Source of the DNA: Paracentrotus lividus
Lineage: Eukaryota; Echinodermata; Echinoidea; Camarodonta; Echinidae
NCBI GenBank assembly: GCA_940671915.1
Contig: CALNVZ010000313.1
Location: forward strand, 1-64,000
Length of the DNA: 64,000 bases
Reading direction: 5' to 3'
A program made the translations under genes and the position numbers. Below the pieces are notes generated by a model. The model saw nothing but the letters and a program-made list of their open reading frames with translations, was not told where the DNA came from and made no database searches. Each line of letters opens with the position of its first letter. Position 1 is the stretch's first letter. Positions 24,293-34,363 of the stretch are shown here, one piece after another.

Positions 24293-25059
24293 TAAGGCTT
24301 ACTTCTTCGCTAAATTCATTTACAGTCACTGGTATAAAAAATGGAATCAATTATCAATTTCTATGAAAGAATGCACTTTACTATCCACATTCAGAAAACA
24401 ATGTCGAAATTATTTAATAGATGGCTTGAAAAAATAGTGTAGGGTTGTATGATTTCGTGTGTATGTATGTGTGGTGAGTGTGGTGTGTGTGTGGTGTGTG
24501 TGTGTGTGTGTGTGTGTGTGGTGGGTTGTGTGTCTATGCGTTAGGTTAAGCTATTTTCTGCATTTACGTTTCAGTTTTGTTCTATATAAGGATAATGCAT
24601 GCAAAAATTGGAGGTCGTGAATAACAAAATGTAATAGAAGTGTGAAAATTTCGATTGCTTTTGTAGGCTATATTATATTCACTACAAAAACCTTAGCTGT
24701 AATTCGGGAATTCGGTGGAATAAACTTTCATTAAATCGTCATTGCAATACGAGAATAAATTTTTCCTTGGCAACGACAGAAATAAGTTTATCTTCTCAGA
24801 GTCCGGATGTTGCTCCTTTGCCATTGTAATGCTACCTTTTTGGCCATTATCTATTTGCAACAATGACAATGGAAACATGTAAACAGTTTGCGAAGAAATA
24901 TGACTCCTCCTTGATAATTTTATACAATAATGTACTGCCACATTTATATCTATATAAATTCAGTAGCCATTTAGGGCATTAGTATGTCATTGAGACATTT
25001 TACATTCCTCAAAGTGTTTACATTAATATAATTATGATGGATTTTGAAGAAAAGTATAC

Positions 25060-25620
25060 ACAAATAGTAATTTTCGGCAAAAATTATAAAATTGGCCCAA
25101 AATGGTCATTTTTGGTCAAAAAGTCAAAATTACAAGAAAACTATGAAAATATACCTAATGAAACTTGCATAACTGGAATCAGTGGCCATTTTTACATAAT
25201 TAACAATACTTTGGAGGCTTTGGGCCCTTCTTTTTAGGCCAAATTATACAATTTCCCATTTTGGGCCAAAATGGGTCCAAATTGGCACAAACCAGCCCCT
25301 AGTTCCCTGTACGGGATACAGTCGTTTTACCTAAATTTTAAGAAATATATATATTTGAATTAAATTTTTAATACCAAATATTTATCCGACAATTTTAAAA
25401 GTTGGTGAAATTGGACACTTTGGGGGCAAAATTATCAGAAAATGGCCAATTTCGAGAAAATGGCAAAAAACTTGGCCTACAAAACTTGCATATTTTGAAT
25501 CAGTGGTCATTTTTACATTAAAAATGAAACTTTGGAGGCTGTGAAGTTTTCTTTTGCCCCAAAACCAGGCGATTTTCATTTTGGGCCAAAATGGGCCAAA
25601 AAAGGCCCAAAATGGCTTTT
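25060..25620. repeat. Two-copy tandem repeat rich in GGGCCAAAATGG words
   Basis: Units at about 25060-25300 and 25380-25620 share TTGGAGGCT, CAGTGG(C/T)CATTTTTACAT and CATTTTGGGCCAAAATGGG. Period about 320 bases. No protein coding support. Confidence 0.6.
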
Positions 25621-25761
25621 TTCCCCCTCATATATTTAAAAACAGCGTAAAAAATTGGTCTAGACGGGCCACATTAGAATTTCTCCGTCATTTTGTGACC
25701 CCTAGCTCAACTACAGCCTAGTCTAGTGAGGTAGTTCGTACATAAAAAGGTAATTGTTTTC

Positions 25762-25950
25762 GACCGTATCAGGACATCTCCCCCGGAGGACAACTCCACC
25801 GGGGACAATTCCCGAAGGATAGCTCCCCCGGAGGACATAGGGTTAGGGTTAGGGTTAGGGTTAGGGTTGTCCTCCGGGGGAGTTGTCCTCCGGGGGAGCT
25901 GTCCTCCGGGAATTGTCCCCGGGGGAGTTGTCCTCCGGGGGAGATGTCCT
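25762..25950. repeat. Palindromic minisatellite with a TTAGGG core
   Basis: The left arm (25762-25837) and right arm (25869-25950) are inverted copies of the CTCCGGGGGAGTTGTC minisatellite seen at 20040-20450. Between them, 25838-25868 is five uninterrupted TTAGGG-type units. Outer edges share GGACATCTCCCCCGG in inverted orientation. Confidence 0.85.
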
Positions 25951-26301
25951 AGAACCGTTTTCGACTCGCCTTACGGTAGGCCTACCGGAGAAATGCTGTA
26001 CTGCAGCATTACTGCTTTTTCAGGAACAATGATTTTGCTTATGTGCAGGACTTTGATGGCAAATTTTGATAACCTTAAGAATCACACCGAGAGTCATACC
26101 TGTAGTCACACTTTCATGCCAACATATTTTCCCTTTTTATAGGCTTAGGTTTAGGGTTATCTGACCAAACATTAAATAACAACTGCACATTTTTGTAACA
26201 GTATAGTCCACTAACGGCACATATTCACCAAAATGTGCCGTTACCAAATGTGCAGCGATATAGTAGGGCCTACTGCATGTACTGCACATTTTGGCTTTTG
26301 C

Positions 26302-26740
26302 ATGCGCGTATTCTGGGAGGAGCTTTACGGGCCCGGGCCCACCGGGTAGGCGACCAAAAGGGCGCCAAAATGACCTCGAAGGGGTGCCAAATCGAACTTA
26401 GAGGGGCGCCGAATTGAGCAAAATGTTAAAAAAAAATAAAAAAAATATATATACACGATTTTAGCTGATTGACATCGTGAACCTACCCCTATGGCTGATA
26501 TAAGACCTTCCGGTTGGCCGAAGGCCAACATTTTTTTAAACACCTCTCCCCCCTCCCAACCACCTGCCCCCTCGCTCAGCCAGCGTGACGTGAAAAATTT
26601 GAGTGTACCTTTTGGCTCGCCCGATGTAACGTGGAAAAAAATAGGATGTACCTTTCTGGATCTACCAATGGGGGGGGGGAGGCCAAAATTCAAAATCACA
26701 TCGGCCCCCCGGGGTTCCAAATCCTGGATACGCGCCTGTT
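26302..26740. mobile_element. MITE-like repeat with GCGCGTATCCAGGA ends
   Basis: Left end GCGCGTATTCTGGGAGGA is the rough inverse of the right end TCCTGGATACGCGCC. Interior contains GGGCCCGGGCCC, GGCGCCAAAATG and poly-C tracts, with a segment shared with 18745-18900 and a CCTATGGC-GATA segment resembling 9415-9435. The 153-codon minus-strand frame across it is a repeat product. Confidence 0.6.
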
Positions 26741-26878
26741 TTGTCCTCAAATATGCCGTAATATCGTGTCCATTCGTTAACAACATTTTGTCCCCTCCGA
26801 CTTACAATTGATATTGGGTATTTCCATGACTTTTAAGCAACATAAATTGATTTCAATACAATTACAATTCCATTACAG

Positions 26879-27259
26879 TATCCCAGAGGTTTGGTCCTAC
26901 AAGTGTCATCTCATCCAATGGTGGGTTTTTCACACTTGCTGCGACAACTGAATCTATCCGTATTGAGTCAGCCGATCTAACCAATGCACCTGATGAACCT
27001 TATTTGAATGCTTTCTGGTATTTTACTCTACCCGTCGGAACTAAACTTCAAGCTACCTATCAATTCTTCAATTTACCGCCAGAGGTATTTTTCTATGTCT
27101 TTAACGGCCTCGTTCCCGTGTCGAGCAACAATGTTTCTACTTTCAGTAATACGGAGTCTGTTTCAGGATCTACCATTCTCGAAAATGAAGTCACTTTTCA
27201 ACTTTATTCGAACTTTAAGTCTCTTGGTGGTTCGATGAATTTCACAGTCAGTACTGTTG
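26879..27259 (+). CDS. CUB-domain protein, exon 3 (cysteine-free CUB-like domain)
   Basis: A long open frame is bounded by an acceptor (ATTACAATTCCATTACAG) and a donor (G|GTAGGT), both phase 1, total 381 bases or 127 codons, the same size as exons 4 and 5. The sequence alternates short hydrophobic strands and polar turns (AFWYFTLPVGTKLQATYQFF, VFFYVFNGL, VTFQLYSNF, MNFTVST), as in a CUB beta-sandwich, but it contains no cysteine and lacks the CGG start. I call it CUB-like because of its length, phase, position between true CUB exons and strand pattern; direct homology is not obvious by eye. Loss of the disulfide pair is known in some CUB domains. It lies 22 kb downstream of exon 2, with only transposons between. 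Confidence 0.68.
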
Positions 27260-27447
27260 GTAGGTTCTGTAATCTTTAATTTCATTATATTAATTTATTT
27301 ACACATATTGACTTATTCTACTACATTTGCTCGAGCTAGAATTGCAACGCTGTTAATATCCTATTCAAATTTAACCATGGACTTGACAGTAACCCCAGCC
27401 CTAAACATAACATGAAACTGTCTTGCCATCTTAATCCTACATCTTAA

Positions 27448-27850
27448 GGCGGGCTCACACTATGCGACTTGCTGCGGTGCGATTTTCAGGAAAACTTTAA
27501 TATTATCTGATACAAACATTCAAACAAGGAAATTCATAATGTACAAAGTTGTGGGTATTCCTATGAATATCAAAATTAAATTTCAAGGCGATTGCGAACC
27601 CCCTTCTCTGTATAAAATCTAATTGTTTCCAAATCGCAGTGACGTCACTGCGATCTTGCGGTTTTAAGGTAATTTGACCTTTACTCCTAATTAAAGACCC
27701 GCATTGGAATAAAATTTCGATAAAATTGTTCCTTTGCAATTTTTACATATCATAAGAGAACTTTGCATGTTTCAAATGTCGCATTAATAATGCAAACTAC
27801 CGTTTGTTTAAAAAATCGCACCGCAGCAAGTCGCATAGTGTGAGCCCGCC
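27448..27850. mobile_element. MITE with 39-base perfect inverted ends
   Basis: Ends begin GGCGGGCTCACACTATGCGA and stay perfectly inverted for 39 bases (27448-27486 and 27812-27850). The flanks are TTAA (27444-27447) and TTTA (27851-27854), a TTAA duplication with one change. Lies in intron 3; interior has no coding support. Confidence 0.9.
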
Positions 27851-28894
27851 TTTAGACGAAATAGAGCGGAATAAAATGTCGTGTCAATTATTGGATAATG
27901 ATCACATTTTGGGCTTCACTTTTTTTTAAATTGACTCGAGTCTAATTCGTGATCTCATTTCAGAACGAATTTGAATGATAACCATGATTTATGTTTTGAA
28001 AACTAATGTGCTATTTCATACTTAATTTGGATATTATATCCCATTCTATGATATTTCAAATTAGCGCTGAAAAATTATGAATGCACATAATTAGGGGTCC
28101 CATAATTACTGCGATCAATTTTGCATCCTCCCAAATCATGGATAGGCAATTAAGCAAATACTAATTTATATACATAACTTGTTTATGTTAATTGAATTCG
28201 ATCATTCAACATAAGAAATAGTGTGCCTATATATGAAATTGAAAGTGATATGTGGAACGAAACTGAATGAGCCGTTGCAGACTTGAATGAGGATTTGTAA
28301 CATTATAAACTCCTCACAAAAATGCATTGTACAACATTTTACTTTTTACATTTCTCCATATTCTAATATTATGCGCATTGAATCATGACACAATCATTAC
28401 AAATAGGATTTCAATAAAAAGGGGAATGAATTATCTTTCCAATGGTATGAACATCAGGAATAACTAAATCGTACCTGAAAGGTTATCATGTACCAAATTC
28501 GATTACGGAACTTTTTGTGAGGGGTTTACACTATGACATTAAACCAAAGTGATTGCTCAAAGAATGAGCAAACAGTGTCTCCAAGAATTTGCCAATGTTA
28601 GCTAAAAAGAGGGAAGCAACTTAACAATGAGAAAATGGATGTGTTGGAGATCATCCGGATTTTAACACTCCATAAATTCGAATGAAATGTTAATAATAAA
28701 GTGCGAAATAACTATCGTAACTTCATTGAGAGAAAAAAAGTAAATAAAAAAAAAAACAACAGAAAAGCGAGTGACTGCAGACTCGTGAAGTTCAAGATTG
28801 CTGTCCCCTGATAAAGGGAACATTAAAAGCAGCCGGCTGATGCCAAACGCTCATGCAAATTCGATAAATCGTCTTCATAAAGAATAAAACACAA

Positions 28895-28910
28895 AAACAC
28901 ACACACACAT

Positions 28911-28964
<54 letters not shown>
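28895..28964. repeat. (CA)n microsatellite
   Basis: CA repeats with two CC interruptions, 120 bases upstream of CUB exon 4. The Cys-Val frame on the minus strand is a repeat artefact. Confidence 0.95.
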
Positions 28965-28966
<2 letters not shown>

Positions 28967-29087
28967 CTGACAAATTTGTCATTGCATATCAAGTTATATC
29001 AACCTTAATGATAATGAAAATGGACAAAATATGTATTTGCCGACATGATAACTCTAACTCTTCCTATTATGTTTTAATTTATGGCAG

Positions 29088-29471
29088 GCCGACAGCTTTC
29101 AGATGCACAGGGAATTTGTGGAGGTGTAATCACTCTTGATGATAGCAGACCCGCCCTTACATTCTCAACGCCATTCTACAACACTAATTCAGATGCGAGT
29201 GTTGTGATGTACTGTAAAATGTATATCACTAGCCCACCTGCAAAACGGGTTCAAATAACATTGCTGGACTTTGAGTCATTTATCTCTGAAACACTGAGTA
29301 TTTACGATCATCCAAGTCTTTCTTCACTGACGACTCAAGTTTTAACCTTACATGGTACTTTGAACAGTACAGTGACCATCTTGTCAACAGGCGAGGGGTT
29401 AAATTTGGTGTTAAGCGACGATAGCTTTGCACAGAATGGTCACGGGTTCTACGCCAGAGTTCACATATTTG
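29088..29471 (+). CDS. CUB-domain protein, exon 4 (CUB domain)
   Basis: The exon is 384 bases, phase 1 at both ends, with acceptor TTTATGGCAG and donor G|GTAAAT. The domain begins with ICGGVITLDDSRPALTFSTPFY, has its second cysteine in VVMYCKMYITSP, then VQITLLDFESF, LSIYDH, VTILSTGEGLNLVLSDD and the closing NGHGFYARVHIFG. These match the CUB order: Cys-Gly-Gly, mid-domain Cys, aromatic-rich central strands, and a final G-F-x-A strand. It is clearly related to exon 5 (shared FSTP-Y, CKMYI-SP, IYDH, NG-GF-A), which shows domain duplication inside the gene. A polybasic or transmembrane segment is absent, in line with a secreted multi-domain protein. An in-frame ATG overlaps the acceptor at 29081 but is intronic in this model. 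Confidence 0.85.
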
Positions 29472-29649
29472 GTAAATGACTTTGTTTTAATGATTAAAAT
29501 GTCTATATCTGGGATATAATCAGTTGAATTATAAAATAACATCAATATGAATTTCCGGTTTATGAGTGAAGGGAGTCATTTGTATTCACTGTTACAGTGT
29601 GATAAACATAAAAACGATAATTATCAATGGGGTTTCTGTCTTGAAACTT

Positions 29650-30280
29650 ATTACGAACAAAAAGTTGAGCATTCTCTCATTCTCCCTCTCGCACACACTT
29701 TCAGGCTCCACTAACATTGAAACTCACCGAAAACAACAGAAAAATCGAGACAACACGGAGTTACATGATAGGCGGAACAGTCGCCATATTTAGAGCTCAC
29801 TTTAATAGTTTTTTTTTCAGGCACAAGTACATATTCGTAACACCTCCACCCATAAAAGAGAAAAGTTATAACAAAACTTTTCTAACAATAAGGTTTACAT
29901 GGTAAAAGTATTTTTTACAACACAGAATACGAATATGTTCTGAATAAGTTCTGAAAACAAATTATAACATTTTCTTAGAATCGTTAAGAGGTTGAGCACA
30001 CTCTCATTTATAACTTTCACACACACTTTCACACTAATCCCACATTAAAACTCACCGAAAACACAGAAAACTCAAGACGACAAGGAGTTATATGATAGGC
30101 GGAACGATCGCCACATTTAGAACTCGTCTTTCTTTATTAGTCTCTTTTCAGACCGGTACATATTCGTAACACCTCCCCCCATAAAAGAGAAAAGTTTATA
30201 ACTAAAACTTTTCGAACAATATGGTTTTACAAGTTAACAGTATTTCTTACAACACAGAATACGAATATGTTGCGACATTT
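29650..30280. repeat. Two-copy tandem duplication, period about 330 bases
   Basis: Copies at about 29650-29945 and 29985-30280 share TTGAGCA, CACACACTTTCA, AACTCACCGAAAAC, ATGATAGGCGGAAC, CATATTCGTAACACCTCC and AACACAGAATACGAATATGTT. No flanking short duplication or polypurine tract is evident, so I do not call it an LTR pair. Confidence 0.72.
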
Positions 30281-30396
30281 CAATACAAAACCACTTCAAA
30301 TTCTGAAGTTGCATAACCAAATTATAACACTTTTTATAGAATTGTTACACAATGTCATGATTTTTACCTCATTACTACAACCTATCTCACAGTATA

Positions 30397-30823
30397 GGGG
30401 AGATTGGGGTTAGTGGAAACACGGGGTTAGTTGAAACATTGTAATTTTCTTTAACATCTATAAACATATTTATGCAAATCTACCCTCAGGCTGTTGCTAT
30501 TAGCAACTGCTATCCACCACATTACAGACAGAACAAATGTTTCAAGCCTCGTGAAGTTAGAAAGCAATGTTTGTTTTTCACCTTCTGAGTAAATTTTGTC
30601 ACTTTTACAAAATGTTTTATTTTCTCAGAGAAGATCATAAATTAAGTTGGCCAGTTTCTGAGTATGACAAACAGTTATACCAAGCTACAAAACAAGGTTA
30701 AATATAAGGCATGTTGTTGTCCCTCTTTAGTGCTGTAAGCTTACAAATGTCGAATGGGCCTCTGGGGTTAGTTGGAACATTTTGAAAGGGGTTAGTTGGA
30801 ATAAAGTAAATACGTTTCAGCTG

Positions 30824-30862
<39 letters not shown>

Positions 30863-31388
30863 TAATTCAATGAAGTGTTCCGAAATATTCCTATACATGT
30901 ACAAGTGCACATCGGACAATTTTATTTTGGTATAAAAACAAAATATATTGCAGAATGCTACTTCACAGGACTTTAGAATATCTGTATGTGAGTGGATGCT
31001 ATCAAGTGTAATAAAACATGAATTAAAAAAAATTGAACACCAATCTTTGATATTTTAATTGGAATCATTAAAGCAAGTTAGCTGAACCCATGCAATAATG
31101 TTTGTAGGTAGTTAAAATATAATTCTAAAGATACCATGCACAATGTTTCAACTTACCCCATACCTTGTTCCAACTAACCCCGTGTCTGGGGTTAGTTGGA
31201 ACACTTGACATGGTCTTATTTAAGATGGATTTTTTCCGGAACCATCTTTAAGTTTAACAATTTTATAGGGTATATTTGTAGCATACAGATATACACTAAA
31301 GCTGATTGTTTATTGTTTCTTGAAATAAATCCGCTTTAGTTTTACGGCCAATTTTGTGAAAAATGTTCCATATAACCCCGCTCTCCCC
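30397..31388. mobile_element. TA-flanked GGGGAGA foldback element in intron 4
   Basis: Ends GGGGAGATTGGGGTTAGT and inverse (ACCCCGCTCTCCCC), with TA at 30395-30396 and 31389-31390. Interior repeats GGGGTTAGTTGGAACA and its inverse several times. A poly-A tract (30829-30857) sits inside. A fragment with the same start word is at 43439-43490. Confidence 0.8.
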
Positions 31389-32164
31389 TACATTTTGTGT
31401 TAACAATTTCAAACTATTATGTTATCTTACCAAATAGACATGGTTAACAATACCATTCAAAACAAAATGCAATATCCTGTATAACATTTTCTTTCTTAGA
31501 ATCAGGTTTACATACTCTATACATTTTAATTATCATGCACTTTACCATTTTTGTTGGACCAATCATGCTTTTGGCCTCACAAAGTATCATTTACAAAATA
31601 CAAATTTTTAACATTTTCCATCAAATAACATATTTGATATAATGAAGAATCAACCTGCAAAGGAAACATGGTTAAACATTTATCAATCATAAAATGTTCA
31701 TATTCTTTGTCAGTGATATTTCTTTGTTGTGTTATTTATTTGTATCAATTTACAAAGAAAAGCAATGATTTTTCTTTTGTTGTTTTATGTTTTTGTGTGT
31801 GTACTTCTGTAGCGCATCTCCTGAAACACCTTTTTGCCAACTCTTTCAACTTGCTCACATTCACTCTCTAACAATCATTTCGATCAGACGGCCTCGCCAT
31901 ACTGCTTGTTAAGAGTGGAAATGTACTATTTACGCGCATGCGCAAACTTAAATTAAATCTCCTTTTCCTTAGATTTACTATTAAATCGACATAAGGCTTA
32001 AACTTGCATTAAAACCCAATATAAAACTAAATCCATGCAAATTTGCAGTATTTTTCTAACGAAACGAATACCTGGCTTTACCATTAGCCAAACAACAACG
32101 GGAATGTACTGGAAGAAACTTTCCAAACTTATCTGCTTATCACAAACAATACACTTCAAAGTTG

Positions 32165-32575
32165 CTTCATTAACTCGTCTGGACAAGCTCCGAGACACGA
32201 CACCGCTTGGACAAACTCCGAAAAACGATACTGCCTGGACCAACCCCTAAATGACATGTCGCCTGGGCCGACTCCGAAGGACGACATCACCCGGGAAAAA
32301 CTCCGAGAGACGACTACTAAAACAACAATAAAAATTTCTTACAATCAATACAAATACGCCTGGACCAATCCCTAGATGACATCGCCTGGGCCGAATCCGA
32401 AGGACGACATCACCTGGGGAAAAACCTCCGAGAGACGATTTATATCAACAACACAAGACTGCTAAATTTCGTCGGGACAAACTCCTAGACGATATCGCCT
32501 GGTCCGACCGAGGGACGACATTGCCTGGATAAACTCCGAGGGGTGACATCGCCTGGGCTGGAACGACATCACGAC
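32165..32575. repeat. Minisatellite, CGCCTGG-CCGACTCCGA unit
   Basis: Irregular units of about 40-50 bases with CTGGACAAACTCCGA, GACGACATCACC and CGCCTGGGCCGA variants, interrupted at 32320-32350 and 32440-32470. Confidence 0.7.
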
Positions 32576-32579
32576 AGAC

Positions 32580-34275
32580 TAATTTTAAAGCTCGTCCGTC
32601 TTGACCGACTAGTTTGATGGACTAGCATAAAAGCTAGTCGTAGTGATACCCAGACTGACGAGTTTTTGAGCAGGACTAGCTTTACAGCTAGTCGGTCATG
32701 GTGTAAACGCTAGTCCGTCGCGCTTTTCTGCCGCGATGTTCTTGCTGCTGTCTTGACAGACTAGCATGACGGACGAGGTTAATATGGCTTCACCAGCTTG
32801 TCAGAGACGTCAAATCTGAAATATTAGAAGACATCATAAAGATACGATTAAAAACATGCATTTTGTTACAAGAATTTGAGCAAAAAAAACAACAACAACA
32901 TTTTATTATGATGATGTAAATCAGAACACAGGAATTAATGTAGGAGGCACAATTAGTTATCATTATGGCAATTATCAAATAATGGGGGCAGGGGGTAGCC
33001 ACCAAAGGCTTGCATCATCATTACTTTTTATTGTAGGCCTACCCCCTTTTGCATTTTCGGCGTATTGAGAGCCACTTCAGAACCCCAAAGTCGTGCCTCT
33101 AATCCAACATTCTTTTCTTTCAGATACAAGTAATCTAAAAGAAAAGTGGCGCCTATATTTATTATTAGAATTAAATTTCAATTTTCATAATTTAATGTGA
33201 TTGTTACTATCGTTGTAAATACACACAATTTATAAATTGATTTGGCAAGACATAATTTTTCGCGTTGGTGATTTTAGCATTAATCTATGTGAAAAAATAA
33301 CGCTATCTGTGAACTGAAACATAAGGAATTCAAAAAGAGTACTCACACAGTCATGTCACAGGAAGGAGATCGCCATTATAATAGAAAAAAGTGTGCGTCT
33401 GTACATTTTGCTCATTAAGTGGAATTCACATACAGATCATGCAACTAATAATGATGTCCTTTTCGCAATGCGCATGTTATTCAATCAATTGTACCACCCG
33501 TCTATTCACTGCTGTTGCTAAGCCGGGCATTCAACATCAATCTATAAGAATAGACGGTTCATGGATTCTATAATAACGAAGTATTCAATTAGCCTGTAAT
33601 TAAAGAATGGAACAATATTTCTAACCTACTCGTGAATGGCATACTTGTCACGATTGATGTTATTTCGGCTATCGTATTGCTCTCAGATTGTCAAGCCAAA
33701 ACAACCTTGTTTGAGAATGTTGCTTGTATCCAACTTCTATTCACTGTTGTTGCTAAGCCGGACATTCACCAGCAATCTGTAAGAAAATACCGGGTTCTTG
33801 AGTTCTATAGTAACAAGGTATTCAATTAGCCTGTAATTGAAGAATGGAGAACAGTATTTGGAATCTACCAGTACTCGTGAATTGCATACTTGTCATAATA
33901 AATGTTATTTCTCGTAAGCTTTCAGATTGTCAAGCAAAAACAACCTTTGTTTCAGAATGCATCAACTTGATTATGCTCGGAAACAGAATAAATAGAGAAA
34001 GTACATTGAAACGACATTGCAACTATTTGTATCAAACGCTAGTCAGTCATTTTAATGGGTAAACTGTCCTACCGACCTACTTTTTTTTTACCTAGTCGGT
34101 CACGTCGACGGACTAACATGAAGCTCGACGGACGAGCTTTAAAGCTCGTCCGTCAAGCTGAGAGATGTAGATTGAGTTGTATGCTAGTCCGTCTCGACGG
34201 ACTAACATGACAGACTAGCTTTAAAACTAGTCCGTCTCGACCGACTAGCTTTAAAGCTAGTCGGTCCATTGACGG
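32580..34275. mobile_element. Hairpin-ended repeat block (GACTAGCTTTAAAGCTAGTC words)
   Basis: Both ends (32580-32790 and 34085-34275) consist of repeated short palindromes of the type GACTAGCTTTAAAGCTAGTC and GACGAGCTTTAAAGCTCGTC. Perfect 28-base palindromes lie at 34127-34154 and 34239-34266. The middle holds a tandem repeat of about 240-base period (33500-33970; shared GTTGCTAAGCCGG-CATTCA and CAATTAGCCTGTAATT). The left edge of the giant inverted duplication falls within it. Confidence 0.6.
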
Positions 34276-34299
34276 ACAAGGTTAGGTTTTTAGTGCAGC

Positions 34300-34363
34300 C
34301 ACAGTGCAGCGCCAGAACGATGTTGCTCTATCCCTTTTTTGTTGAATGGCGAACAGGGTAGCA
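34300..34363 (-). mobile_element. SINE fragment (body), split from its head
   Basis: Matches the SINE body at 9941-10020 (CAGCGCCAGAA-GA-GTTGCTCTAT, GTTGAA-G-C-AACAGGG). The remaining part of the same SINE resumes at 36345 after the 2 kb insertion. Confidence 0.75.

Larger units (their letters stand above)
20458..24440 (+). mobile_element. Truncated non-LTR retrotransposon (LINE) with two nested insertions
   Basis: Three collinear pieces of one ORF2-type element: 20458-21780 (reverse transcriptase), 23197-23442 and 24293-24440 (C-terminal region ending in a stop about 24437). The 5' half, including any endonuclease, is missing; the element starts beside a minisatellite. The pieces are separated by TA-flanked foldbacks at 21781-23196 and 23443-24292. 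Removing each insertion with one TA copy restores the expected reading across the junction, which shows the order of events. A (GT)n-rich stretch follows the stop at about 24460-24530. Confidence 0.88.
4758..26878 (+). other. Intron 2 of the CUB gene (about 22 kb, transposon-filled)
   Basis: GT-AG intron spanning the densest repeat region of the window; its mobile elements and tandem repeats are listed separately. The first 630 bases (4758-5390) are plain AT-rich sequence. Short frames inside it trace to repeats; none resembles a host exon. Confidence 0.7.
27260..29087 (+). other. Intron 3 of the CUB gene
   Basis: GT-AG intron of about 1.8 kb holding one clear MITE (27448-27850) and a (CA)n tract near 28895-28964. 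The stretch 27851-28890 is plain AT-rich sequence in which I see no element. Confidence 0.75.

Noticed and set aside
25838..25868. Chromosome end (telomere)
   Set aside because: Only five TTAGGG units, bounded on both sides by ordinary sequence and by an inverted minisatellite.
26325..26786. 153-codon minus-strand frame
   Set aside because: Falls on a dispersed repeat with homopolymer runs; no family resemblance.
29650..30280. Possible LTR pair
   Set aside because: The two copies are nearly adjacent with no internal coding region, primer-binding site or target duplication; a tandem duplication is simpler.
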